A stretch of DNA of 64,000 bases, taken from assembly GCA_016213825.1 (NCBI GenBank), contig JACQZP010000026.1:248001-312000 (forward strand), written 5' to 3'. Position 1 is the first letter of the stretch; each line of letters opens with the position of its first letter. This document shows, in pieces, positions 17,243 through 26,988 of this stretch. Both the position numbers and the translations under genes were made by a program. The DNA is from Acetobacterium woodii (GTDB lineage Bacteria > Bacillota > Clostridia > Eubacteriales > Eubacteriaceae). The notes below the pieces were generated by a model. That model saw only the letters and a program-made list of their open reading frames with translations, had not been told where the DNA came from and searched no databases.

Positions 17243-20113
17243 ATGAAATGGATGTATAACATGAAAATTGGTGCGAAGCTACTGGTTAGCTTCATCATTG
17301 TCGCCCTGATTACCGGGGTGGTGGGAATTGTCGGAATTGTAAATGTTCAGAAGCTTGAAGACTCAAATATTATCCTTTATGAAAAAATGACTCTACCGAT
17401 TGCCGAGGTCGGCCAGATCTCCACCTCCTACCAGCGGATGCGGGTGATCGTCAGGGATATGATTATTGAAAATGATCCTGCCTTGATTAAGTCCAATGCT
17501 GATAAGGTTAATATCCGCAATCAGGAAATTGACGAGGCCGCTGCGGCTTTTCAGGAGACCTTAATTGATCCGGAGATGCAGGCAGTTTTTGATGAATTTA
17601 TGGCCTCCCGAAAGGTTTTGGCAACCGAATTTGAAAAGGTCAAAGTCCTGGCACTTGAAAACCGAGATGTTGAAGCCTTTGCGCTACTGGCGGATGAAGG
17701 CTCTTACGAAAAAGCCGCGTCCATAGAAATGGAGGCCATCAATAAACTGGTGCCCATGAAGCTGGAAGAAGCTCAGACTTTCGAAGAACTGGATATAACC
17801 ACAGCTAGTGCGGCAAAGAATACCATGGTTATTGTTACGTTGATCTCGTTTGCTGTGGCCATTGCCTTTGGATTAATACTGCGTTCGTTGATCAGCAAGC
17901 CTTTGCAACAGGCAACTCTGATGAGTAAAGAAATGAACATGGGTCATTTTACCATGCGTCTGAATATGAAGCGCAAGGATGAGATTGGTGAAATGGCTGA
18001 GTCTATGGACTCCTTCTCTGATGCCATCCAGAACGTTGTTATTGGAACCATGAATCAGCTGGCCAACGGCGATGTCAGTGCCGATATCGAACCAAGGGAT
18101 GAGCAGGACGAATTGGCACCAGCCATTAAGCAGACTATTGAAACGATTCGGGGACTCATTGATGAGGCGACCATGTTGGCTTTAGCGGCGATCCAGGGTC
18201 AATGGGAGACCCGGGGCGATGCTGATCGTTTCAACGGCGGTTACAAAGAAATTGTTGATGGAGTCAACGCCACCCTGGATACCGTGGTGGACAAAATGGT
18301 CTGGTATGAAGCCATTATTGATGCCGTACCATTTCCAATTCACGTTACCGATAACGACATGAAATGGACTTTTATGAATAAAGCCTTTGAAACCATGATG
18401 ATTAACAACAACGTCATCACCGATCGGGCTTCTGGCTGTGGCATGGACTGCTACAATGCCGGTGCTAATATCTGTCAGACTGAAGACTGCGGGATCCGCC
18501 GACTTGTTGACCAGGGTCTAGCTGACAGCTATTTTGACTGGTACGGCCGCAACTACAAACAAGATACGGCCTACCTCAAAGATTCCAAAGGCGAGAATGT
18601 CGGCTTTGTCGAAGTGGTCACTGATTTAACCCCAATGATCCGGGTCAGCGACTATACCAAAAACGAGGTCACCCGCCTGGGAAATAATCTGATCAAGTTA
18701 TCCGAAGGGGATCTGGCCTTTGATTTGGAGATTGGTGAAGCCGATGAATATACTTCAGAAGTCAGTGCCCAATTTAATGAAATCAGAAACAGTCTTGAAG
18801 AGGTGCAAACCTCGGTTGAGAATTTGATTAGCGATGCCAATATGCTGGCACAAGCTGGTATTGAAGGGCAATTGGATACAAGGGCTGATGCCAGCAAACA
18901 TCAAGGCGACTTTGCTAAAATTGTTAATGGGGTCAATGCGACCTTGGATGCTGTGGTGGCACCAGTGCAGGAAGCTTCGGCCACCCTCAATGAGTTAGCC
19001 AAAGGGAATTTAAATACCGGCATGACGGGTTATTATAATGGTGATTACTCAGTAATCAAAGAAGCAATGAATAATACCGTTGCCTTCCTGAAACGCTATG
19101 TCGATGAAATCACCCATACCCTGGAACAAATGGGGCAGGGAAATCTGAATCAGGAAATCACGACTGAATATCTGGGCGACTTCCAGGCCATCAAGACAGC
19201 TCTGAATGATATCACCACAACCCTCAGCACCACTATGGGTGAAATTAATGAAGCCGCCGGACAGGTTGAAGCCGGTGCCATTCAAATATCTGACGGTGGT
19301 CAGGCACTGTCTCAGGGAACCACCGAACAGGCCAGCTCGATTCAGGAACTGAACGCCTCGATTGAAGAAGTGGCCGGGGAAACCAAGAAAAACGCCATGC
19401 GTGCCAACGAAGCCAATCAACGGGCTCAGGAAGTTCGGGGTAATGCTGAAGTTGGAAATGCACAAATGACAAAAATGGTCACTGCCATGGTCGATATCAA
19501 CGAGTCGTCCAAAAATATTTCGCGAATCATCAAGGTCATAGACGACATCGCCTTCCAGACCAATATTCTGGCCCTAAATGCAGCCGTGGAAGCGGCCCGA
19601 GCAGGTCAGCATGGCAAGGGTTTTGCTGTGGTTGCCGAAGAAGTAAGATCTCTGGCAGCCCGTAGTGCCGATGCCGCCAAGGAAACCACTGGTCTGATTG
19701 AAGGCTCCATTGACAATGTCGAAACCGGAACTAAAATAGCCGACGAAACGGCGGAGAGCTTAAAAGAAATTCTCCGCGAAATTGAAAAGGTCACCGGACT
19801 GGTGGGCGACATTGCCCAGGCCTCTAACGAACAGGCCTCGGAAATCGCTCAGATCACCCAGGGAATCGAACAGGTTTCTGCCGTGGTTCAAACCAATTCT
19901 GCTACTGCTGAAGAAAGTGCAGCTGCCAGCGAAGAACTCTCCGGTCAGGCAGAAATGCTCAAACAGATGGTGGGGGCGTTTCAACTTAAGGCGGCAGGAA
20001 ATAGAGCTAGAAGTTCTCACGAACCAACTCCCAAAACGATGGTAATGGCCGATAACACGCCGGCACCGCAACCTAAAATTGTTTTGGATGATATGGAGAT
20101 GGATAAGTACTGA
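17243..20113 (+). CDS. Methyl-accepting chemotaxis protein with four-helix-bundle sensor and cysteine-rich PAS
   Basis: 956 residues from ATG 17243, chosen because AAGGAG (17231-17236) lies 6 bases upstream; an in-frame ATG at 17159 would place that site inside the gene. TM1 (~9-33), periplasmic-side four-helix bundle of 4HB_MCP type (~34-190), TM2 (~194-214), HAMP, second HAMP-like segment, PAS with CGMDC...C...C, further HAMP-like repeats and an intact signalling domain. The tail is DDMEMDKY. From the second HAMP onward it is closely related to the MCP at 5240-8413, but the sensor is a different type, so the sensors have been swapped on a common cytoplasmic chassis. Confidence 0.93.
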   Translation: MKWMYNMKIGAKLLVSFIIVALITGVVGIVGIVNVQKLEDSNIILYEKMTLPIAEVGQISTSYQRMRVIVRDMIIENDPALIKSNADKVNIRNQEIDEAAAAFQETLIDPEMQAVFDEFMASRKVLATEFEKVKVLALENRDVEAFALLADEGSYEKAASIEMEAINKLVPMKLEEAQTFEELDITTASAAKNTMVIVTLISFAVAIAFGLILRSLISKPLQQATLMSKEMNMGHFTMRLNMKRKDEIGEMAESMDSFSDAIQNVVIGTMNQLANGDVSADIEPRDEQDELAPAIKQTIETIRGLIDEATMLALAAIQGQWETRGDADRFNGGYKEIVDGVNATLDTVVDKMVWYEAIIDAVPFPIHVTDNDMKWTFMNKAFETMMINNNVITDRASGCGMDCYNAGANICQTEDCGIRRLVDQGLADSYFDWYGRNYKQDTAYLKDSKGENVGFVEVVTDLTPMIRVSDYTKNEVTRLGNNLIKLSEGDLAFDLEIGEADEYTSEVSAQFNEIRNSLEEVQTSVENLISDANMLAQAGIEGQLDTRADASKHQGDFAKIVNGVNATLDAVVAPVQEASATLNELAKGNLNTGMTGYYNGDYSVIKEAMNNTVAFLKRYVDEITHTLEQMGQGNLNQEITTEYLGDFQAIKTALNDITTTLSTTMGEINEAAGQVEAGAIQISDGGQALSQGTTEQASSIQELNASIEEVAGETKKNAMRANEANQRAQEVRGNAEVGNAQMTKMVTAMVDINESSKNISRIIKVIDDIAFQTNILALNAAVEAARAGQHGKGFAVVAEEVRSLAARSADAAKETTGLIEGSIDNVETGTKIADETAESLKEILREIEKVTGLVGDIAQASNEQASEIAQITQGIEQVSAVVQTNSATAEESAAASEELSGQAEMLKQMVGAFQLKAAGNRARSSHEPTPKTMVMADNTPAPQPKIVLDDMEMDKY

Positions 20114-20148
20114 TATTAGTCAAGTGATAAAAAAATATAAATAATTTT

Positions 20149-20180
20149 TGACCTCCTTATTCAGGGAGGTCATTTATTTT
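20149..20180 (+). terminator. Rho-independent terminator after MCP
   Basis: TGACCTCC (20149-20156) pairs with GGAGGTCA (20165-20172) and is followed by TTTATTTT. Confidence 0.7.
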
Positions 20181-20387
20181 GCGAGATGGATTTGTATCGG
20201 CTTAAAGTCAAAGGAGCATTCTAAAAATATGGTTTTGTGAAAAAAGATGATCTCAGTAATTTCATGAACCCATTGACTTAACACAAGTCTGTGTAACGGA
20301 TATAATGATAACCATGATTGCGTCAGTGGCGCAGTTTTTAAAAATAGGTAATAAAATTACCGGTTATACCAATGGCAGAATAAGGAA
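20181..20387. other. Intergenic region without recognised gene
   Basis: Holds a perfect ACACA/TGTGT inverted repeat near 20281-20295 and a small GGTAAT-AAA-ATTACC hairpin near 20347-20361. Neither matches a site I recognise. No ORF seen. Confidence 0.3.
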
Positions 20388-20416
20388 TTGATTATCCAGC
20401 TGCAAAATAGTATAAT
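20388..20416 (+). promoter_or_regulatory. Sigma-A promoter for the tandem GGDEF-EAL genes
   Basis: TTGATT (20388-20393), 17-base spacer, TATAAT (20411-20416), about 40 bases before the start. It shares GCAAAATAGTATAAT with the promoter at 17016. Confidence 0.7.
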
Positions 20417-20457
20417 ATCAAATATTAGCATTGATTAATTACTATCAAGGAGGACAA

Positions 20458-23400
20458 ATGACACTTCAGAATATCATATCTATGACACTCTATATTACAT
20501 TTGTCGTCTATGTTATTTTTGGAACCTATAGTTTAACTCTTAATAAAAATGCCAGGCTAAATCGAGTGTTTGCGGCATTGTGTTTTTGTTTTGCCATCTG
20601 GAGTTTTGTGGTGGCTGCCACCAATTCATCAGGGACTGCCGAAGAAGCTGTTATGTGGCGGCGATTTTCGGTACTGGGCTGGGGTATTGCTTATAGCATT
20701 CTGCTCCATGTCATCATTATTCTCAGAAAAGCGCCCTGGAGTTTACCGAATAAAAGAAACCTACTGTTAACTGTTCTCTATCTGCCAGCATTGACTAATA
20801 TCATTGCCTTCTTTATTTTCAGCATGCCCAAGAATGGAAATATCCAGATGATCCTTACCGACGCAGGATGGATTTCGGAGATGGGTAACCCCTGGTTTAA
20901 TCTATGGTTCATTTGTTATTATTTAAGTTTTGCCTTTATTTCGATGATGCTACTGGTACGCTGGTATAAAAAAAGAAAAGATACCACTGATCAGGCAAAG
21001 GCCATTTTGCTAATAGTATCCTTCGGAGCAGCTTTCTTTTTAGGCACAATTACAGATTTCTTAGTGGCGAGTCTACCCTATGGACGGATTCCTTCTATGG
21101 CACCGGTGGAGGTTCTTATTCCGGTGGCCTGTATCTTTTATATTATCTATAAGTATGGTCTGATGTTGTCGCCTCAAAACGAAGATGAATCGCAACAGGA
21201 AGGGGTAATCCTCAGTACTGTCAGCCGTATCAGGCTGTTTAAATATATCAGCATTGTGATGATTATTGGTAGTATTCTGAACTTCTATGGCCGGATCGAT
21301 GGTGACGATATCCGCTTAACAGGGTTGCTGTTAAGTTTTATACTGGTGCTGATGGGAGCCTTTGTTATGGGTATCCCTTATCTATTTAAGTCCATCAAGG
21401 CTCAGGAAAATGCCCTGGGAATTTTTCTGGGCATTCTGATGCCGGTTGTCATGCTTGTTCATTGTAATGGGGATTTTAGCAACATCATCTGGCCGGTTCC
21501 GATATTTTTTATGATGCTTACCGTCATTTTTAACAATAAAAATATCTTCTTTGGTTTGGGAGTCTTAAGTTTGCTACTAGAAGTGGCTTTCTGGATACTC
21601 ATGCCAGATTTATGGCTGATGATGGACAGACGATTTTATTTTTACCGACTGCTGTTCTACGCAATCGGGATTGGATTGACGGCCATCATAACTCAAATCT
21701 ATGTTTTGCGATTGCTGGAAAACAGTAAACAGGATGCTTTTCAGAAAATGATAACAGAACTGTCAGCTGATTTTGTAACTGTAAATCCCACCAATTTCAA
21801 TGAAAAGGTTAATCGTTTTCTGCAAAAAAGCGGGAATTTTACCAATGTTGACCGGATTTATGTTGGTCGATTTTCCAAGGATAAAAACACCGTTTTTTAT
21901 TCCCATGAATGGCATCGTGACGGTTTGACATCTCTAATCGACGAGACTGAAACTGATGGAATATCGGCATTTCCCTGGAGTGCCGGACAGCTTCTTCAAA
22001 ATAAGATTGTCTCGATTCCCAGTATTGATCAACTGCCCCCAGAGGCCGAGGATGAACGGCGTTGGCTTAAAAATAAAAAAGTCCGATCGCAGATGTTTAT
22101 TCCCATTCAGAGCAATCATTGTATCATCGGCTTAATGGGATTAGATGAGGTTCGGAGCAGCAAAGCCTTGCGAATTATCGACCACGACTGGTTGAGAGTG
22201 CTAACCAATATTCTGTCCGATGCCATCGCCAAGGTGGAAACCGAACATGACATGAATTATCTGGCCTATTATGATCCCCTCACCGGCATCCCCAATCGGG
22301 CGCTGTTTTATCGACGGTTAGAGCAGGCGATTGATCTGTCAAAAAAAACCGGGAAAAATCTGGGCGTGATCTTTATTGATTTGGATGGTTTTAAAGAAGT
22401 TAACGACACCCTGGGTCATGACTGGGGTGATCAGTTGCTCAATCGGATTGGGAAGCGACTCACCGATTGTCTTGGCGAAGCCGAGGTGGTGGGGCGTTTT
22501 GGCGGCGATGAGTTTTTGATTATGGTTCCCCAGTTTTGCCACAAGCATGAGTTGGAAGAAGTCGCCGAAAAAGTGATGTCTATTTTTCATCGCCCCATGC
22601 TGGTTGCCGAACAGGAGTTGTATATTTCGGGCAGCGGTGGGATTGCTATTTATCCCAAGGACGGAGAAAGTGTCAATAGCCTGATTAAAAATGCGGATCT
22701 GGCCATGTATGCCGCTAAAAAAAACGGAAAAGGACGGATTGCATACTGTTCAGGGGAGATGAAAGAGGCCGTTCAGGAAAAAATGACGCTGACAAACAGT
22801 CTGTATCGAGCCCTAGAACGGCAGGAGTTGTTTCTTCATTACCAGCCCCAGGTTTCGGGAATCAGTCAGGAGATCACTGGTTTTGAAGCTCTGCTTCGTT
22901 GGCAGCATCCAGAACGCGGACTCATTTCCCCGGAGGTGTTCATTCCTCTGGCGGAACAAAGTGGATTAATCAGCAGCATTGGCGAGTGGGTGCTGAAGAC
23001 CGCCTGTGCTCAGAATAAGGCCTGGCAGGATCGGGGCTACAAACCAGTACGGATGGCGGTTAATTTGTCGGTGGAGCAGTTTCGTAGCACTAACCTGGAG
23101 CGTATTATCAAGACTTGTCTGGATGTCACTGGTCTCGAACCCCAATATCTGGAATTAGAAATCACCGAGGGCATTGCCATGAAAACCTCCCAATATGTGA
23201 TCCGTCAGCTCCATGCATTAAAAGACCTGGGTGTGGCCATCAGCATTGATGACTTCGGCACTGCTTTTTCTTCGATGAGTCGTTTAAAAGAATTGCCGGT
23301 GGATCGGATCAAAATCGATCGCCAGTTTATCTGGGGAATCGGCGAGAATCCCCGGGATGAAGCGGTTATTTCGGTGATGATTCATCTGGCTCAGCAACTG

Positions 23401-23607
23401 GGGATGGAAATTACCGCCGAAGGGGTGGAAACAGCGGCGCAATTGGCATTTCTCCAAGCTGAGGACTGTGATGAAATTCAAGGTTTTTATTTCTCAAAAC
23501 CGATTTCTGCTGACGCCGTTCAGCAGGATATCTACGAGAGCCAAACGTCCAATATGAAAACAAACACCAGTGATGTGCAAACCTTGGCTAGTTCATTTCC
23601 TTTGTAA
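20458..23607 (+). CDS. Membrane GAF-GGDEF-EAL protein (c-di-GMP cyclase/phosphodiesterase), first of a tandem pair
   Basis: 1049 residues. ATG 20458 follows AAGGAGG (20447-20453); the longer TTG frame would include that site. The N-terminal third is a histidine-kinase-type 7TM sensor followed by more hydrophobic helices (to about residue 420). Then a GAF-like domain (~440-590), GGDEF (~600-765, with intact RFGGDEF) and EAL (~785-1030, with FEALLRW, VNLSVEQF, LELEITEG, DDFGTAFSS, IKIDRQF and AEGVET). Both catalytic signatures are intact. The cyclase inhibitory RxxD site is absent (GEAE in its place). A close paralogue starts 96 bases downstream. Confidence 0.92.
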   Translation: MTLQNIISMTLYITFVVYVIFGTYSLTLNKNARLNRVFAALCFCFAIWSFVVAATNSSGTAEEAVMWRRFSVLGWGIAYSILLHVIIILRKAPWSLPNKRNLLLTVLYLPALTNIIAFFIFSMPKNGNIQMILTDAGWISEMGNPWFNLWFICYYLSFAFISMMLLVRWYKKRKDTTDQAKAILLIVSFGAAFFLGTITDFLVASLPYGRIPSMAPVEVLIPVACIFYIIYKYGLMLSPQNEDESQQEGVILSTVSRIRLFKYISIVMIIGSILNFYGRIDGDDIRLTGLLLSFILVLMGAFVMGIPYLFKSIKAQENALGIFLGILMPVVMLVHCNGDFSNIIWPVPIFFMMLTVIFNNKNIFFGLGVLSLLLEVAFWILMPDLWLMMDRRFYFYRLLFYAIGIGLTAIITQIYVLRLLENSKQDAFQKMITELSADFVTVNPTNFNEKVNRFLQKSGNFTNVDRIYVGRFSKDKNTVFYSHEWHRDGLTSLIDETETDGISAFPWSAGQLLQNKIVSIPSIDQLPPEAEDERRWLKNKKVRSQMFIPIQSNHCIIGLMGLDEVRSSKALRIIDHDWLRVLTNILSDAIAKVETEHDMNYLAYYDPLTGIPNRALFYRRLEQAIDLSKKTGKNLGVIFIDLDGFKEVNDTLGHDWGDQLLNRIGKRLTDCLGEAEVVGRFGGDEFLIMVPQFCHKHELEEVAEKVMSIFHRPMLVAEQELYISGSGGIAIYPKDGESVNSLIKNADLAMYAAKKNGKGRIAYCSGEMKEAVQEKMTLTNSLYRALERQELFLHYQPQVSGISQEITGFEALLRWQHPERGLISPEVFIPLAEQSGLISSIGEWVLKTACAQNKAWQDRGYKPVRMAVNLSVEQFRSTNLERIIKTCLDVTGLEPQYLELEITEGIAMKTSQYVIRQLHALKDLGVAISIDDFGTAFSSMSRLKELPVDRIKIDRQFIWGIGENPRDEAVISVMIHLAQQLGMEITAEGVETAAQLAFLQAEDCDEIQGFYFSKPISADAVQQDIYESQTSNMKTNTSDVQTLASSFPL

Positions 23608-23703
23608 AGAAATCCTCATCACTGGGTGAAGAAGGTTAGACGACATAAACATCGGGAACTAACTCTTCCAAAATTTTAATTATAAAACTTTTATGGAGGA
23701 TAA

Positions 23704-26700
23704 ATGATGTTACAGATCCAAATTTCGATGCTATTCTATTTAACATTTATCCTATATGTTTGCCTCGGTTTTTTTTGTCTTTTTCTCAACAATAAGGAAA
23801 GGCTTAATCAGGTTTTTTTCTGGCTATGTATGAGCTATGCCGTTTGGGCCTTTGCTTTTGCCATTTCCAATTCATTGAACGATATTGAGAGTGTGTTGAT
23901 CTGGCGGAGAATCGCAGCATTGGGCTGGGGCAGTGCCTTTAGTTTGATGCTTCATTTTATGCTTGTTTTAACGGAAAAACATGTTCTGCTCCGTTCCTCA
24001 AAAGTACTTATTGTCATTTATCTGCCGGCAGTCATTACCATTTCAGTTTTCGCCCTGTTTCCTGATCTGGCGAATGCCCAGTATAATCTGGTTCAGACAG
24101 GAGCCGGTTGGGGAAATATTCCCATTAATAATTTCTGGGATATTTTTTATAACCTTTATTACCTGAGCTTTTCTTTAATTACCTTGGTGGTCTTATTTAA
24201 TTGGTATCGTACAACCCTTGACAGACAAAAACAGCAGCAGGCATTCTGGTTGCTGTTGGCTTTTTCAGTGTCCGTCGCTTTGGGCACTGCGTCTGAAATG
24301 CTGGCAAATAACTTGCTGTCCTATAAAATCCCTTCTATTGCACCCATTCTGATCCTGATTCCGGTGATGGCATTTGCTTATGATATCTGGAAATATAAGC
24401 TGTTGATGCCGGAGGTGGAAAATAAAACAGTAAAGCTCAGTGAAATTCTCAGCAACGACGCACATTTAGCGCTGTTTAGATATATCGCAATTGTTTTTGT
24501 GGTGATCAGCATCTTAAATCTTGGCCATTTCTTTTTTCACCCAACTGTATTATGGCGGGGCATGCTGATCAGTACCATCAATCTGGCTCTTGGTCTTTGT
24601 ATTTATAGTCTCCCTTTTTCCGGTTTATCGACCCCAAACCAGGATCGGATCATGACGATGATCTTGGCTGTTGCCATTCCCCTGGCGCTCTTTAAACCCC
24701 TTGACAATTTAGCCAACACAGTGTGGTGTATACCGCTTGTCTTTATGATGACCACGATTATTTTTAATCGTAAAAAAATGTTTGCTCTTTTTGCATTGGT
24801 AACACTTATCTCGGGGATAATCATTTTGTTTTGGAAACCGGATCAAGGGATTCTCATCGGGACGCCAGACTATCTGGCAAGACTATTTATTTGTCTTGTT
24901 GCCATCCTGTTAGCCGGCTATACTAACCGCATTTATATTGCCAGACTCAAAGAAAATGACCGTCAAATTGGCTTTCAGAAGATGATCTCCCAGGTGACAA
25001 CCCATTTTGTTTCGGTGTCCGCCAGTAATTTTGAAAAAAAAGTGGGGGATTTGTTAAAAACCAGTGGCGAATTTACCAATTCAGATCGCGCCTATGTGGG
25101 CATGTTTTCTGATGAGACGGATGAGTTTTGTTACACCTATGAATGGTTGGCTGGAGACAATTTCCCGCCAGTCCGAAAGACCGGAAAAATTCACCAATCA
25201 GCTTTCCCATGGTGTATCAAACAGCTCCTGAACAATCAGATTGTTTATCTGGAATCAATTGACAAACTGCCGGACGAAGAGAAAGACGAACAGGAAAGGT
25301 TGCGTAAATACCAGGTGTCGGCGCTGATTTTGATTCCCATTCAGAGCCGAGACAAAATCATTGGATTTTTGGGATTTGATCAAATCAAAAAAGACAGAGT
25401 ATGGCGAATGGATGAACCGGAACTGCTGCGAGTGCTGGCCAATATTCTAGCCGATGCCATTGGAAAGATCGAAAACGAGAAAGAAATTCACAACCGGGCT
25501 TATTATGATACCCTCACCGGCCTACCGAACCGGATTCTTTTTCATGAACGGTTGGAAAAGTCCATCGAAACGGCTAATGCCAGCGGAAGCCATCTCGGTG
25601 TAGTTTTTGTGGACATTGACGGATTCAAAGAAGTCAACGATACCATGGGACATGACTGGGGCGATCATCTGCTGAACCGGATCGGCAGAAGATTGTCGGA
25701 CAGTCTGCGAAAAGGCGATTCAATGGCGCGGTTTGGTGGGGATGAGTTTCTGATTCTGGTTGCTAATTTGAACGATAGAAAAGATCTGGTCGAGGTAGCA
25801 AATCGGGTGATGTCGGTTTTCCATCACCCGGTCAGACTCGGTGATCAGGAATTTTATATTTCCGGAAGCGGCGGGATAGCAGTTTACCCACAAGATGGAG
25901 AAACCGTCCAGTCCTTGATTAAACATGCAGATCTGGCCATGTATGATGCTAAAAAAAATGGCAAAGGTCAGGTGGTCTTTTGTTCCGAGGCAATGAAAAA
26001 GGATGTCCGGGAGAAAATGATCCTGACGAATAGCCTCTATCGCGCACTGGAAAGACAGGAGCTTTACCTCAACTATCAGCCCATGTTTGCTCAAAACAGC
26101 CTTGAAGTAGTTGGGATCGAAGCCCTGCTTCGGTGGGATCATCCGGAACTGGGAACGGTAGCTCCAGAGGTATTTATTCCCTTTGCTGAGCAGAATGGTC
26201 TGATCAACAGCATTGGCGAATGGGTACTGATGACGGCTTGTGCCCAGAACAAAGACTGGCAGGAGCGGGGATTTAAGCCGGTGCCGGTGGCGGTGAATTT
26301 GTCGCTGGAACAGTTTGGCACCAATACGCTGCTAACGATGGTGAAACATTGTCTAGAAAAAACCGGCCTGAAGCCGGAATATCTGGAGCTGGAAATCACC
26401 GAAACCATTGCTATGGAAGAATCAAAAGATGTAATTCAGACTCTTCACCAGTTAAATACTCTGGGAGTGAGTATCAGTATCGACGATTTCGGCACTGAAT
26501 TTTCGTCGTTGAGCCAATTAAAAGACCTGCCAGTGGATCGGATTAAAATCGATGAGTCCTTTATTCGGGGAATTGGGGTGAACCCCAAGGACGAATCGAT
26601 TATCACTGTCATGATTCATCTGGCCCAAAAGTTGGGGCTTAGCGTGGTTGCCGAAGGGGTGGAAACCGCAGTTCAGCTGCAGTATCTCAAAGTGCAGGGC

Positions 26701-26811
26701 TGCGATGAAGTGCAGGGCTACTATTGCGGCCGGCCAATGGCGGCGGGCCCATTTGAGCACAGCATGGCGGCGGGAACTCTGATTGCTGATCAAGGACAAA
26801 TAAGTAGTTAG
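23704..26811 (+). CDS. Membrane GAF-GGDEF-EAL protein, second of a tandem pair
   Basis: 1035 residues with RBS GGAGG before ATG 23704. Same order as the preceding gene: 7TM histidine-kinase-type sensor plus extra helices (to ~410), GAF-like domain (~430-580), GGDEF (ARFGGDEF, ~590-760) and EAL (IEALLRWDHP, VNLSLEQF, LELEITET, DDFGTEFSS, IKIDESF and AEGVET). Here the cyclase keeps a product-inhibition site, RKGD, five residues before GGDEF, unlike its neighbour. The two probably arose by tandem duplication and diverged in regulation. No separate promoter was evident, so they may be cotranscribed. Confidence 0.92.
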   Translation: MMLQIQISMLFYLTFILYVCLGFFCLFLNNKERLNQVFFWLCMSYAVWAFAFAISNSLNDIESVLIWRRIAALGWGSAFSLMLHFMLVLTEKHVLLRSSKVLIVIYLPAVITISVFALFPDLANAQYNLVQTGAGWGNIPINNFWDIFYNLYYLSFSLITLVVLFNWYRTTLDRQKQQQAFWLLLAFSVSVALGTASEMLANNLLSYKIPSIAPILILIPVMAFAYDIWKYKLLMPEVENKTVKLSEILSNDAHLALFRYIAIVFVVISILNLGHFFFHPTVLWRGMLISTINLALGLCIYSLPFSGLSTPNQDRIMTMILAVAIPLALFKPLDNLANTVWCIPLVFMMTTIIFNRKKMFALFALVTLISGIIILFWKPDQGILIGTPDYLARLFICLVAILLAGYTNRIYIARLKENDRQIGFQKMISQVTTHFVSVSASNFEKKVGDLLKTSGEFTNSDRAYVGMFSDETDEFCYTYEWLAGDNFPPVRKTGKIHQSAFPWCIKQLLNNQIVYLESIDKLPDEEKDEQERLRKYQVSALILIPIQSRDKIIGFLGFDQIKKDRVWRMDEPELLRVLANILADAIGKIENEKEIHNRAYYDTLTGLPNRILFHERLEKSIETANASGSHLGVVFVDIDGFKEVNDTMGHDWGDHLLNRIGRRLSDSLRKGDSMARFGGDEFLILVANLNDRKDLVEVANRVMSVFHHPVRLGDQEFYISGSGGIAVYPQDGETVQSLIKHADLAMYDAKKNGKGQVVFCSEAMKKDVREKMILTNSLYRALERQELYLNYQPMFAQNSLEVVGIEALLRWDHPELGTVAPEVFIPFAEQNGLINSIGEWVLMTACAQNKDWQERGFKPVPVAVNLSLEQFGTNTLLTMVKHCLEKTGLKPEYLELEITETIAMEESKDVIQTLHQLNTLGVSISIDDFGTEFSSLSQLKDLPVDRIKIDESFIRGIGVNPKDESIITVMIHLAQKLGLSVVAEGVETAVQLQYLKVQGCDEVQGYYCGRPMAAGPFEHSMAAGTLIADQGQISS

Positions 26812-26829
26812 TTTAACTGTCAACACGAT

Positions 26830-26862
26830 TAAAGGCCTCCACAATTACGTGGTGGCCTTTTG
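26830..26862 (+). terminator. Rho-independent terminator after GGDEF-EAL pair
   Basis: AAAGGCC-T-CCAC pairs with GTGG-T-GGCCTTT over a 6-base loop; followed by TT. Confidence 0.75.
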
Positions 26863-26988
26863 CTTTAACCTTATTTTTTAGGGTATCAATGAAACTGTAG
26901 AAAAGTGATCGCTTTGATGCGATAAATCATTGAATATGTTGACAAATTAAAAGCGATTAAAAACAACTGGAAAGTGACGGGAAAGCCC

